Assembly: GCF_020733705.1 (NCBI RefSeq)
Contig: NZ_JAJFZM010000017.1
Span: forward strand, 496,001 to 560,000
Direction of reading: 5' to 3'
Length of the DNA: 64,000 nucleotides
Source of the DNA: Nocardia australiensis
GTDB taxonomy: Bacteria > Actinomycetota > Actinomycetes > Mycobacteriales > Mycobacteriaceae
Every line of letters begins with the position of its first letter. The stretch's first letter is position 1. The translations under genes were made by a program, and so were the position numbers. Below, piece after piece: positions 36,302 to 45,062 of the stretch. The notes beneath the pieces were generated by a model. That model did not search any database. It was not told the DNA's origin and saw only the letters and a list, made by a program, of their open reading frames with translations.

Positions 36302-36751
36302 TCACGCTAGCTGCGGCTCGGTGACCGGCGCTTCTCTATTCCTGATCGGTCTGGTCACCTGTTTCGCCACGCATGACGGCATCCCCGCCGTCTCGAGCGC
36401 CGCTTCGCGCCGATAGACGCTGGGCGGCACACCGACCAGCTCGGTGAAGCGAGTGCTGAAGGTCCCCAGCGACGAGCAGCCGACCGCGAAACAGACGTCG
36501 GTAACGCTGAGGTCGCCAACACGCAGCAGTGCCATCGCGCGCTCGATACGCCGCGTCATCAGATATCCGTACGGTGACTCGCCATAGGCGAGCCGGAACT
36601 CGCGACTGAGGTGCCCCGCCGACATATGCGCTCCCCGAGCAAGCGCCTCGACGTTCAACGGCTGGGCATACTCGCGATCGATCCGGTCGCGTACGCGACG
36701 TAGCACCGCGAGATCGCGCAAGCGCTCCGTCTCGGCGGGTCTGCTGGTCAT
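36302..36751 (-). CDS. AraC-type HTH regulator next to UvrA-like gene
   Basis: 149 residues, essentially only the DNA-binding domain: VRDRIDREYAQPLNVEALAR, GAHMSAGHLSREFRLAYGES and LSVTDVCFAVGCSSLGTFST with RFTELVGVPPSVYRR. No sensor domain, so it may act with another protein or be set by its level. ATG 36751 is preferred over an ATG six codons earlier. 76 bases separate it from the UvrA-like gene, which it probably controls. Confidence 0.88.
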   Translation of the reverse strand: MTSRPAETERLRDLAVLRRVRDRIDREYAQPLNVEALARGAHMSAGHLSREFRLAYGESPYGYLMTRRIERAMALLRVGDLSVTDVCFAVGCSSLGTFSTRFTELVGVPPSVYRREAALETAGMPSCVAKQVTRPIRNREAPVTEPQLA

Positions 36752-37051
36752 ACCGCGATCGTCCCACATCGCAATGACACGCGGTCGGGCGTTGGCTTCT
36801 TCCGTCTGTTACCCGGAGTGCCGCTTCCGCACGTCAGCAGCGAGGGCGGCTGGGTGCCGGCGTCCCGCCGGCAGCCTGCATCGCCGCGGACCGCGGGCGG
36901 GCTCCATCCGCACTCGGGCGAAGACGAACGCGGATGCAGCCAACCGGAGATGCCGATGCCGCACGTTCAATGACCCGCGGCCCCGGCAGCACGGCCGGTT
37001 CGGCTCGGCGACACGTTCGTCCGAGCCCCGCGTGCGGCGCCGACGGGTTCG
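36752..37051. other. Intergenic stretch, nothing recognised
   Basis: GC-rich sequence between the AraC-type regulator and the beta-propeller gene's end. Open frames here have no protein-like pattern. Confidence 0.5.
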
Positions 37052-38101
37052 TCAGCCGAGGGTTCGAACTACTCGCGCGGCCTGGATATCGATCTCGGCG
37101 ATGGTCAGGTCCTCGTTGAGGACCCAGGCCGAAGTGGAATCGCGCCCAATCGCGATCGCTTGCCGTGGCCGTTTCGTTCCCGTGATCGTTGTACGAACTG
37201 TCCCGGCACCGGGGTCGACAACGGTCACTGTGCTGGACGCCAGATCGCCTGTCAGCAGCACCGATCCGTCGGGTGCGAGCGTGGCGCCGTAGGGTTGGTC
37301 GCCCACCGGTACCCGACCGACAGTGGCGCCGGTCGCGGTGTCCACGATCGAGATCGTGTTGTCGCCGCTGTTCGCGGCGAACAGGCGAGCTCCATCCGAC
37401 GTCACGGACACGCCGCGAATCTTGTCGAACCCACCGATTCTCCTGACGATTGTGTTGGTCGAAGTGTCCACGACGGCGATGGAGTCGTCGGCGAAGTTGG
37501 TGACGTACAGGGCATTTCGCGAAGGCGACAGCACAATGCCTTGTCGCGGTTGTGCGAAACCGGTGATGACTGCCACGGGTCGACGCTCTCGCAGATCGAC
37601 CACGGTGACCGTGTTGGCAGCTTGATTGTTGACATACAGCCGGGAGCCATCGGGGCTGATCGCGGTCCCGAATGCTCCGGCTCCCAACGGAAAACGATCC
37701 AGAAGTGTGCCGTCGACACCGATGTGGTCGACAACTCCCAGTGAGCTGTCGGAGAGGAAGAAGCCGGAGCCGTCGGGTGCGAAGACCGCGTTTCTCGGTG
37801 TCACATACCCGGGCAGGTCTCGGAGCACGGAACCGGTTGTCAGTGCGATCAGCCGCACGTGACCCGACTGTGAATTCGCGCCGACGGCGAGTTTCTCGTC
37901 GGGCGATACAGCGAGGGTGTTGTTGTGGATATCGCCGTCGAACCTGCCCGCAGCGCCCTGCACGCTGTAGCTACCGAGCGTGGTCGGTGCCGGGCCTGAG
38001 TCGGGCTCGCTGCTGGCGCAACCGACCGACAGCAGGGCGATACTCGCCGCGGTGAGTGCGGCCGCGAGCGTGATCGCCGGGGTTCTTCTATTTCTGCGCA
38101 T
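37052..38101 (-). CDS. Beta-propeller (YncE-like) lipoprotein
   Basis: 349 residues. Signal sequence with lipobox LSVGC (Cys about residue 28). Then about seven blades of the 40-residue YVTN/YncE repeat: SPDGSRLYVNNQAANTVTVV, SPSRNALYVTNFADDSIAVV, TSDGARLFAANSGDNTISIV, APDGSVLLTGDLASSTVTVV. Cell-surface propeller of unknown ligand. 17 bases after the anti-sigma stop on the same strand, so it is probably the last gene of the sigma operon and could be its target or sensor. Confidence 0.87.
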   Translation of the reverse strand: MRRNRRTPAITLAAALTAASIALLSVGCASSEPDSGPAPTTLGSYSVQGAAGRFDGDIHNNTLAVSPDEKLAVGANSQSGHVRLIALTTGSVLRDLPGYVTPRNAVFAPDGSGFFLSDSSLGVVDHIGVDGTLLDRFPLGAGAFGTAISPDGSRLYVNNQAANTVTVVDLRERRPVAVITGFAQPRQGIVLSPSRNALYVTNFADDSIAVVDTSTNTIVRRIGGFDKIRGVSVTSDGARLFAANSGDNTISIVDTATGATVGRVPVGDQPYGATLAPDGSVLLTGDLASSTVTVVDPGAGTVRTTITGTKRPRQAIAIGRDSTSAWVLNEDLTIAEIDIQAARVVRTLG

Positions 38102-38118
38102 GATGGCTCCTCAACCGT

Positions 38119-38784
38119 TCAATTCACCGTCCCGACAAGTAGCGCTTGGGTGTCGGTACGAATCTCGATGCGGCGCACCGCGTTCGTGGGGATGGCGACG
38201 GCGCCGGCCACTCGGATCTCCGCGAGCGCAGGAGTTACCCACGTCGCGGCCGGTTCGACCCGGCCGTCGGCATCGATCGCCACCGCCATCAGTCGTTGTC
38301 CCGCAGGCAAACTGGCCAGGTTCAATCGGATCTCGGTGCCCCAGGGGCGCGCTGCCAGGTCCGCCTCTCCATGCGCTGCCCCGGAGCCGGCGGTAAGGGC
38401 GACCACCTGATCGGTAACCGGCTCCGACGGCCGATCGACAGCAGCGACGCCGATGGCGGCTCCGACCACGAGCGCCGCTGCCGCCGTCCCGAGCACACTG
38501 GTGATGGTCCGGCGGCGCTGGGACCTTCGCGCCGCGGTCATCGATCGGGGCGCCGCCGAGAACAACGAAGCTGACGGCGTCGAGGGCTCGGTCTCAGCGG
38601 TGTGTGGCTCCGGGGCGGTGGCCAACAGGCTTGGGATGACGGCGAACTCGGCCAATTCACGGCGGCAGGCCCGACAGTCAGCGATGTGTGTATCGACCGC
38701 GGCGCGGTCGGCGGCGGTGAGCCCGCCGAGTACATAGCCGCCGAGCATCAGCTGATAGTGCTCATGGGCCGGTGGATTGATCAT
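38119..38784 (-). CDS. Membrane anti-sigma factor with zinc motif (RslA/RskA-like)
   Basis: 221 residues. The cytoplasmic ZAS domain has the H-x3-C-x2-C motif in HIADCRACRRELAEF. One span, TITSVLGTAAAALVVGAAIG, follows at about residue 105-125, then an extracellular domain of about 95 residues (RLNLASLPAGQRLMAVAIDA, VEPAATWVTPALAEIRVAGA). It binds and silences the sigma factor encoded just before it; release probably needs oxidation of the zinc site or proteolysis. ATG overlaps the sigma stop (ATGA). Confidence 0.9.
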   Translation of the reverse strand: MINPPAHEHYQLMLGGYVLGGLTAADRAAVDTHIADCRACRRELAEFAVIPSLLATAPEPHTAETEPSTPSASLFSAAPRSMTAARRSQRRRTITSVLGTAAAALVVGAAIGVAAVDRPSEPVTDQVVALTAGSGAAHGEADLAARPWGTEIRLNLASLPAGQRLMAVAIDADGRVEPAATWVTPALAEIRVAGAVAIPTNAVRRIEIRTDTQALLVGTVN

Positions 38785-39326
38785 CGGGTCACCCCCAGCT
38801 CGTCGAAGATCGCGCGTAGCGCGCGCAGTGCGTAGTAGCTGCGTGACTTGACTGTCCCTTCGGCGATGCCGAGGTGTTGCGCGGCTTCGGCAATGCTGCG
38901 GCCGCGGTAATACAGCTGCACCACCACCCCCCGATGCTCCGCTGACAGTCGCTGCAGCGCCTCGGCCACCAGCCAGCCGTCGATCGCACGGTCTATCGGG
39001 TGTTCCACCAGCGCCATCGCGGACAACTGATCGTGCTCCAATGGATCGGCGGGGCGCCGCTGTTCGTGACGCCACCGATCGACGAGCACATTGTGCGCCG
39101 TGGTCAACAGCCAGCTGCGAATCTCCTTGTCGGTAATGCCGTTGCGGCGCAGGATGCCTGCGGAACGCCACGCCCGAATGAAGACCTCCTGGGTCAGGTC
39201 TTCCACTTGATGCTGGTCGCGCCAATGCTCATGAAGATAGCCGCGGACCGCCGAGCCGTGATCGGCATCGAGCGCGACCAGGAATGCTCGATCGGAGCGA
39301 GGTCGCGTGGGCCGCGGCAGGCGCAT
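38781..39326 (-). CDS. ECF RNA polymerase sigma factor (SigL/SigK-like)
   Basis: 181 residues. Region 2: VEDLTQEVFIRAWRS and IRSWLLTTAHNVLVDRWRHE. Region 4: LQRLSAEHRGVVVQLYYRGR, SIAEAAQHLGIAEGTVKSRS, YYALRALRAI. Its start shares one base with the stop of the upstream lipoprotein gene (TGATG), and its stop overlaps the anti-sigma start, so three proteins are made in step. Pairing with a zinc anti-sigma factor fits the SigL-RslA or SigK-RskA systems of mycobacteria. Confidence 0.92.
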   Translation of the reverse strand: MRLPRPTRPRSDRAFLVALDADHGSAVRGYLHEHWRDQHQVEDLTQEVFIRAWRSAGILRRNGITDKEIRSWLLTTAHNVLVDRWRHEQRRPADPLEHDQLSAMALVEHPIDRAIDGWLVAEALQRLSAEHRGVVVQLYYRGRSIAEAAQHLGIAEGTVKSRSYYALRALRAIFDELGVTR

Positions 39327-39820
39327 CAGCGCACGGCCTCCCCGTCTGCGCCCACCAGGTACCACACATCCATCGCACCCTGGCCGCGGGTATCGCCGGG
39401 AGCCGCGTCGGCGGCGAAGTAGTACAGCGGCTTTCCGGCATAGGTGGCCTGGCTGCCGCCGTCCGGTCGGGTAATGGTCGAGATCGCGGCCGGGTCGGCG
39501 CCGGCGCCAGCAGTGACCGGGCCCGCCAACACCGGCCATTTCACCAGACATTCACCGGAACATGCCGAGACCCCGGCAGCATCCTTGGTGAACAGGTACA
39601 ACGCGCGCCCCGCTTCGTCGACGAGCACCTCACGGCCGCCCAATGACGTGACGCCGATGGTGTGATTGTCGGCGGCGGCGGGCACCGAAGTGGCCGAGAC
39701 CGATTGGGGTGACTCAGGGGTGGTGGAGGCGGCCGCCGCGTCATCGGTCGAAGAGCACGCAGATGTGACAGCGAGGCCGATCGCCGCGAGGCCCGCCAAA
39801 ACGTAGCGTTGTACCTTCAT
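39326..39820 (-). CDS. Lipoprotein with Yx(F/W/Y)xxD repeats (COG4315)
   Basis: 164 residues. Lipobox TSAC at about residue 22. The mature domain has the paired motifs ALYLFTKDAAGVSACSGEC and PLYYFAADAAPGDTRGQGAM, with Cys in SACSGECLVKWP. The family is common in actinomycetes and may bind a metal or redox cofactor at the surface; function unproven. First gene of the operon with the sigma factor, which may therefore drive its own and this gene's transcription. Confidence 0.88.
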   Translation of the reverse strand: MKVQRYVLAGLAAIGLAVTSACSSTDDAAAASTTPESPQSVSATSVPAAADNHTIGVTSLGGREVLVDEAGRALYLFTKDAAGVSACSGECLVKWPVLAGPVTAGAGADPAAISTITRPDGGSQATYAGKPLYYFAADAAPGDTRGQGAMDVWYLVGADGEAVR

Positions 39821-39992
39821 CTGTATCTCCAGTCTGTATCGCGGAACATGTCGACCAGTGGGACGTCTCTAAAGCCGAATGAGTTCACCGGACGCCATAA
39901 GTTGTGGCGTAGATCACGACTCCGGCAACACCTGCTGCGGCTCGGCCATCGCACGGCGGGAGCTGCCCTACTGGCATGTCCTCAGGTTGTCG

Positions 39993-40421
39993 TTACTGAT
40001 CCTCGTACGAGTGGACGGTGGTGGCCCGGCGTTGGCTGGGCAGGACCGCCGTGGCGACGATGAGCAAGAGGGCGCCTCCTCCCGCGTTGGTCCATCCTTG
40101 GTGGAAGTGGTCGAAGCCGCTGTCGGTACGTCCCTGTTGGAGCATGAACATGCCGGCCGTGGCCAGCCCGATCAGCGCGGCGAGTGCCAGTACGAGCCGG
40201 AGTCTGGTCAGTGCCCCCAAGACCGCCAGTGCGGCCGCGATCACCAGGGGCACGAACAACGATGTCGCGAGACCCACAGTCTGCGAGCCCAAACCGCTCC
40301 ACAGGTCGCTGAGCGGAATGTCCTTGCCGTCCCGATCTCCGATCCAGTCTCCGAATGCGCTCAACACCAGCGCTGTCGCGCCGGCGAGCACGCACAACAC
40401 GGCCGATACATAGCGGATCAT
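39993..40421 (-). CDS. Small membrane protein of unknown function
   Basis: 142 residues with four predicted spans: VSAVLCVLAGATALVLSAFG, TSLFVPLVIAAALAVLGALT, LVLALAALIGLATAGMFML and GGGALLLIVATAVLP. A hydrophilic loop (DRDGKDIPLSDLWSGLGSQT) and HFHQGW face one side. No family recognised. Single gene between two operons on the same strand. Confidence 0.7.
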   Translation of the reverse strand: MIRYVSAVLCVLAGATALVLSAFGDWIGDRDGKDIPLSDLWSGLGSQTVGLATSLFVPLVIAAALAVLGALTRLRLVLALAALIGLATAGMFMLQQGRTDSGFDHFHQGWTNAGGGALLLIVATAVLPSQRRATTVHSYEDQ

Positions 40422-40535
40422 TCAGCTGCCCTTCCGGGGATGGTCTCCCCTTTGCTCGTTATATAACGGGTTCTTTCCGAAGCGGGGTCGCGGCTTGCTG
40501 GTGGGCCAGGAGGCGACTCGCTGGCGTGGGTAGCC

Positions 40536-41174
40536 TCAGCCGGTGTTTCCGGTTTCCCATGCCCAGGCCGCGATGGCTACCCGATTTCGGGCGCCGGTTT
40601 TGCGCTGGATGCTTTCGAGGTGGGTCTTCACCGTGCCGGGGGAAATGAACAGTTCGGCGGCGATCTCGATATTCGTGCGGGCTTGGGCGACCAGCCGCAC
40701 CACGTCTAGTTCCCGCTCGGTGAGCCGTGCCGCGGTGGCGCGGTGGCCTCCCTCGGTGAGGTGGCGCAGCAGCCGGATGGTGAGCTGTGGGCTGATCATC
40801 ATGTCCCCGGCCATCGCGGCTCGTACCCCTTCGATGAGGAGTGCGGGGCCGGATCGTTTGAGGAGGAAGCCGCACGCGCCGTTGCGTAGCGCCGTGTAGA
40901 CGTACTCGTCCAGCTCGAAGGTGGTGATCACGACCACGCGCATCGGGTCGGGCACGTGGGGGCCAGCGAGCGTTTTGGTGACTTCGAGGCCGTCGCGGCG
41001 GGGCATCCGCACATCCGCGAGTACCACGTCCGGTCGCAGCAGTTGGGCTTGTTCGACCGCGGTGACGCCGTCCGCGGCCTCCCCGACGACGCGAAGGTCG
41101 GGCTCGGACTCCAGGATGCGCCGCAGGTTCTGCCGGACCATCGCCTGGTCGTCGGCGATCAGCACCCGGATCAC
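40536..41174 (-). CDS. NarL/LuxR-type response regulator
   Basis: 212 residues. Receiver domain with acidic pair DDQ near residue 8-9, phosphoacceptor Asp in DVVLADVRMPRRDG and Lys in FLLKRSG. C-terminal HTH: LTERELDVVRLVAQARTNIE, IAAELFISPGTVKTHLESIQ. GTG 41174 overlaps the kinase stop (GTGA), so the pair is made in fixed ratio. Last gene of an operon whose first gene is the peptidase/beta-lactamase fusion. Confidence 0.93.
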   Translation of the reverse strand: MIRVLIADDQAMVRQNLRRILESEPDLRVVGEAADGVTAVEQAQLLRPDVVLADVRMPRRDGLEVTKTLAGPHVPDPMRVVVITTFELDEYVYTALRNGACGFLLKRSGPALLIEGVRAAMAGDMMISPQLTIRLLRHLTEGGHRATAARLTERELDVVRLVAQARTNIEIAAELFISPGTVKTHLESIQRKTGARNRVAIAAWAWETGNTG

Positions 41175-42235
41175 GCCGGTACCTCTGCCCGCACAGTCCA
41201 CCCGTCCGGGGTGTCCGGTCCGGCCCGCAGTGTGCCGCCGAGAGCTGCGACGGATTCGGTCAGGTTCGCCAGGCCGGTGCCGCCCCGCCGGCCGTGGCGC
41301 GGCGGCCGCCCGCCGCCGTTGCTTACCACGGCTGTCACGGCCGTGGTGGTTCTGGTCACCGCCACCCGGACGAGGGTCGCGGCTGGGGCGTGCCGCCGCA
41401 CGTTGGTGAGGGATTCGACCACGATCCGGTGAATCGTGGCCCGCACCTCGGGGCGCAGCTCATCGAGGTCTGTCGCGATGTCGAGGTCCACGCGGGCCGG
41501 GCTGGTGTCCGCGAACCGGTGCACCACCTCGGTGACCTCCGCGTGGGTGAGCTGCCGTTCGGAGGTGCTGTTCGGGTGGCCGGCCGCGTCCCTGAGCAGG
41601 CGCAGCGCGCGGTCCATCGAGTCCAGCCCTCGGGTCCCCGCCGCCTCGATCTCACCGAACATCTGCGCCGACGCAGCCGGGTCGGCCGCGGTCAGCCGCC
41701 CGGCCTGCGCGGCCAGTACGATCCCGGTCATCTCATGGGCCAGCCAGTCGTGCAGGTCCCTGGCCAGCTGGATCCGCTGCGCGCGCTGGGCCGTGGCAAC
41801 CGAATGCGCCCGTTCCCGGTCCAGCCAGCGCAGGTAGAGGCCGGCACCGGTGCCGATCACGGCGAGCAGCGTCAAACAGGCGCACACCACGATGAGCTCC
41901 AACGCTGGTGGTGGCGGGGTCAGCCAGCGTCCGATTCGCAGCGGCGACACCCCGATCGCCACCACGACCAGCACCGCCACCAGCGCGGCGGTCCGGCCGG
42001 GCAACGTACGGACGGCCTGGGCCACCACCCACAGGCCGGCCGCGATCTCCACTACCAGCCAGTAGGCCACCGCGTTGTTCCCCGGTCCCGGGTGCAACGC
42101 GGTGGCCATGAGGGACACGGCGGCGGCGATGGTCGCGCCGAAGGCGACCGCGCCAGACCGGCGCGGCCACCAGAACGCCCCACCGATCGCCGCGGTGAGC
42201 GCGACCACCGTGGAGATGACAGGCAATGGGTACAC
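41171..42235 (-). CDS. Sensor histidine kinase (HisKA_3 type)
   Basis: 354 residues. Five or so membrane helices fill residues 1-135, with almost no extracellular loop, so it may sense a membrane or intramembrane signal. The phosphorylation site is in QLARDLHDWLAHEMTGIVLA. The ATPase domain is a short HATPase: IVVESLTNVRRHAPAATLVR (N box) and GRRGGTGLANLTESVAALGG (G box). GTG start, 15 bases after the fusion protein's stop. Partner of the overlapping response regulator. Confidence 0.92.
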   Translation of the reverse strand: MYPLPVISTVVALTAAIGGAFWWPRRSGAVAFGATIAAAVSLMATALHPGPGNNAVAYWLVVEIAAGLWVVAQAVRTLPGRTAALVAVLVVVAIGVSPLRIGRWLTPPPPALELIVVCACLTLLAVIGTGAGLYLRWLDRERAHSVATAQRAQRIQLARDLHDWLAHEMTGIVLAAQAGRLTAADPAASAQMFGEIEAAGTRGLDSMDRALRLLRDAAGHPNSTSERQLTHAEVTEVVHRFADTSPARVDLDIATDLDELRPEVRATIHRIVVESLTNVRRHAPAATLVRVAVTRTTTAVTAVVSNGGGRPPRHGRRGGTGLANLTESVAALGGTLRAGPDTPDGWTVRAEVPA

Positions 42236-42250
42236 GGCCGGAGTATCCCG

Positions 42251-44773
42251 TTACCGCGCCGGCACTGCCGCGCAGAGCGCGGTGTCCACCGCGTCCAGTA
42301 CGGATGCTGACTGCTCTGGTGTGGACGGTGAGGTGGTGGTCACGATGCTGACCTGTCGTCCGTCGGAGGTGATTCCCTGGCGGGTCTGGTAGCCCAGGCC
42401 GCTGCCGCCGTGTGTCCAATACTCGCCGCCGCAGGACAGTGGCATCCGGATGAGGCCCAGCCCGTAGCTGGCGCCGGGGAACACGTCGGCCGGTACCGTC
42501 TGCTTCATCTGCGCGAGTTGTTCTGCGGGCAGCAGCCGCCCGTCCAGCAGCGCGGCGAAGAACGTGTTCAGGTCCGCCAACGTCGACACCATCTCCCCGC
42601 CGGCCCACACCAGCGACGGATTCATCAGTGTCACGTCGATCCGCTGACCGGTGTCGCTGAGCTGGTTGTTGTCGTCCAGGTGGGAGTAGCCGTGGGCGTG
42701 TTGGCCCGGGATGGTGACTCGGTCGCCGGGCAGCAGGGAGTCCCTCAGTTCGAGCGGGCGCAGGATGCGGTTGGTCACCTCCTCGGCGTACGGGTGGCCG
42801 GTCACCTTCTCGATGATCATGCCGGCCGCCACGTAGTTGGTCGTCGAGTAATGGAACTCGGTGCCGGGAACGGACAGGCGGGGCTTCGACGTTCCCGACC
42901 GCACCAGTTCCTCCGGAGTGTGGTGGTCGAACCGGTGCTGATAGTAGCTGTCGTTCGGTGCGTGCAGCGGCGAGTCGTAGTCGGGCAGTCCGCTGGTGTG
43001 CGACAGCAGCTGGCGGACCGTGATCTCGCGCCCATCGTTGCCGTCGCCCCGGATCAGCCCAGGCAGGTAACGCTCCACCGGCGCGGCCAGCTCCACCCGG
43101 CCCTCGGCGACCAGCTGCAGGATCACGGTCGCGACGAAGGTCTTGGTATTGCTGAAGATCCGCACCCGGTCGGAGCCGGTCGGGGCGCGGCCGGTGCGCA
43201 CGTCGGCGACCCCGCTGGCGAAGACCGCAGTGCCGGTGCCGTCCCGGACCTCGGCGAGCGCGCCGGGCACTTGCTCGACGGTGGTGAGGTGCTCGAGCGC
43301 GCCACGCAACCCGGCCTGTATGTCCGGGCACACGAAGTCCCGCGCCGGCCGGGCGCCGTGCATCAGGAAGTCGGTGCCGACCCGCTGCGCGCAGGCGTTG
43401 TGGTGGAACAAGTAGGCGCCGTGGCCGCCCTGGTCCACGCCGATGATCCGGGTTCGGTTGCCGAGCTGGCCGCGCAGCGCGGTGGCGGCGGCATAGGGGG
43501 TGCCCGGGTCACGCAGGTTGTTGATCAGCAACACGTTCGGCCGGCCCCGGCTGGTCGCGCGAACCGGCGGGTCGATCGGATCGCTGGGCCAGAAGGCGCA
43601 CGGCCAGATCGCCGCGCCCGCCCCGCCCGTCAGCGGATAGCGCGCCGCGTCCGCACGGGCCTCGGCGGCGTATACGGCCGGGTTACGTGGCCAAATACCA
43701 TCCGCGCAGAACACTGCCATCTGCGCGGAAGCGGCGTTGTCGTCGTCGTACCACAGCCCCAGCTCGGCACCGACCGACTCGGCGGTCGCCGGATCCCGGT
43801 CCCGGGAGGCAGTGAGCAGTTCCGCGACGAGCGGGAAGACCGTATCCGAGTACAGCGCGGCGAGCAGGCCGGTGCGCAGGTGGGCGCCGGTGACCTTGCC
43901 GGAGGGCGTGTGCAACGGCTCGGTGTCCAGGCTGCGCACCAGGTCCAGGAACGTTTGCCGCACCTGCGCTCGGGTGGCGCCCAGGCCGTACTCATGCTGG
44001 CGTGCGGCAACGAAATCCGCGAAGTCACCGAACCGCAGCTCGGTCCCTTCGGTCATCGAGTCGCGGAACGTACCCCGCCACGCGCGGGCCGGGTCCGCGA
44101 TGCTCTCCAGCAGCATCCGGTCCACCCGGTCGGGGAACATCGAGTCGTAGGCGACCCCCGGGTAGGTGCCGTAGGACACGCCGAGGTAGCTGATCTGCTC
44201 CGCACCGAGGGCCTGGCGGATCCGATCCAGGTCACGCGCCACGTTGGCGGTTCCCAGGAACGCCAGTTCCGCGCCGGCCTGCTCGGCACACTGCCGAGCG
44301 ATCCCGGCGGCCCGCTCCCGGTCCGCGGGCTCACCTCCGGGCAACGGCCACGGAACGGTGAACTGCTGATCAGGCCGCAGACCACACTCCACCGGCGCAC
44401 TGTGCCCGAACCCTCGCTGGTCGAAACTGACGATGTCGTAGGCATCCAGGACGCTCGTCGGCACCAACTCGTTGATGCTCGTCACGTCAGCCAGGTGTGG
44501 TCCCGGGCCACCCTGGTTCATCACCAGCGTGCCACGCCGCAGGTCCGGCCGAGCACTGCGAACCCGCGAGATGTGGATCTCCAGCGATCGACCATCCAGG
44601 TTGCGGTAGTCCTGCGGTACCGACACGATCGCGCACTCCGCACGCGACGCGCCCACGTCGAACGGGCAACCACCCCACTCGACCTGATCCGGAGGGCCGG
44701 CCGAGGCCGACACCCCGACCGCCGCCAAGACAAGCCCAACCACCACGGCCAACACCAGCTTTTTCCTACGCAC
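42251..44773 (-). CDS. TAP-like alpha/beta hydrolase fused to beta-lactamase-type DD-peptidase
   Basis: 840 residues. Signal/anchor at 1-28 (RRKKLVLAVVVGLVLAAVGV). Residues about 30-500 are a tripeptidyl-aminopeptidase-like hydrolase: GTLVMNQGGPGPH, SFDQRGFGHSAPVECG, nucleophile in ISYLGVSYGTYPG, a TAP C-terminal region with NVLLINNLRDPGTPYAAATA and His in GHGAYLF. Residues about 510-840 are a serine beta-lactamase/DD-carboxypeptidase: SNTKTF (SxxK), YSTTNYV (YxN) and HGGSGLG. The GTG at 44773 has GGGAGG four bases before it. Secreted, probably acts on peptides and peptidoglycan stems; encoded with a two-component system. The fusion is unusual. Confidence 0.88.
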   Translation of the reverse strand: MRRKKLVLAVVVGLVLAAVGVSASAGPPDQVEWGGCPFDVGASRAECAIVSVPQDYRNLDGRSLEIHISRVRSARPDLRRGTLVMNQGGPGPHLADVTSINELVPTSVLDAYDIVSFDQRGFGHSAPVECGLRPDQQFTVPWPLPGGEPADRERAAGIARQCAEQAGAELAFLGTANVARDLDRIRQALGAEQISYLGVSYGTYPGVAYDSMFPDRVDRMLLESIADPARAWRGTFRDSMTEGTELRFGDFADFVAARQHEYGLGATRAQVRQTFLDLVRSLDTEPLHTPSGKVTGAHLRTGLLAALYSDTVFPLVAELLTASRDRDPATAESVGAELGLWYDDDNAASAQMAVFCADGIWPRNPAVYAAEARADAARYPLTGGAGAAIWPCAFWPSDPIDPPVRATSRGRPNVLLINNLRDPGTPYAAATALRGQLGNRTRIIGVDQGGHGAYLFHHNACAQRVGTDFLMHGARPARDFVCPDIQAGLRGALEHLTTVEQVPGALAEVRDGTGTAVFASGVADVRTGRAPTGSDRVRIFSNTKTFVATVILQLVAEGRVELAAPVERYLPGLIRGDGNDGREITVRQLLSHTSGLPDYDSPLHAPNDSYYQHRFDHHTPEELVRSGTSKPRLSVPGTEFHYSTTNYVAAGMIIEKVTGHPYAEEVTNRILRPLELRDSLLPGDRVTIPGQHAHGYSHLDDNNQLSDTGQRIDVTLMNPSLVWAGGEMVSTLADLNTFFAALLDGRLLPAEQLAQMKQTVPADVFPGASYGLGLIRMPLSCGGEYWTHGGSGLGYQTRQGITSDGRQVSIVTTTSPSTPEQSASVLDAVDTALCAAVPAR

Positions 44774-44830
44774 TGGTCCTCCCAACCAGATCGACCATCC
44801 CCAGCCTCGCATGCCCTAGGACCGCCGACC

Positions 44831-44848
44831 ATCTGCCGAATGGCAGAT
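44831..44848. promoter_or_regulatory. Palindrome upstream of the fusion gene
   Basis: ATCTGCC and GGCAGAT around GAAT, about 58 bases before the start of the fusion gene. Possible binding site of the operon's own response regulator. Confidence 0.4.
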
Positions 44849-45062
44849 CCGGCCAACACGTTGGGCGGGATTTGCACTGGTCAGTGGGGTTGCAGGTGAA
44901 GGATCCGGCAAGAATTGGCAGAGGCGGCAAGGCCGGAAGGGTCATAACCGACCCGACCCTCAGCGGCCTCGACGCCAGACCGGCTATTGGGTAACCGAGC
45001 AGGTCGGTAAAGGATCGTGAGCACTCGAGAAGCGACAGTTGCCGCAGGGTATGCGGTTGGCC

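Noticed and set aside
42410..44899. 829-codon plus-strand frame over the peptidase fusion
   Set aside because: Mirror of a strongly conserved gene; no recognisable domain and composition typical of an antisense frame.
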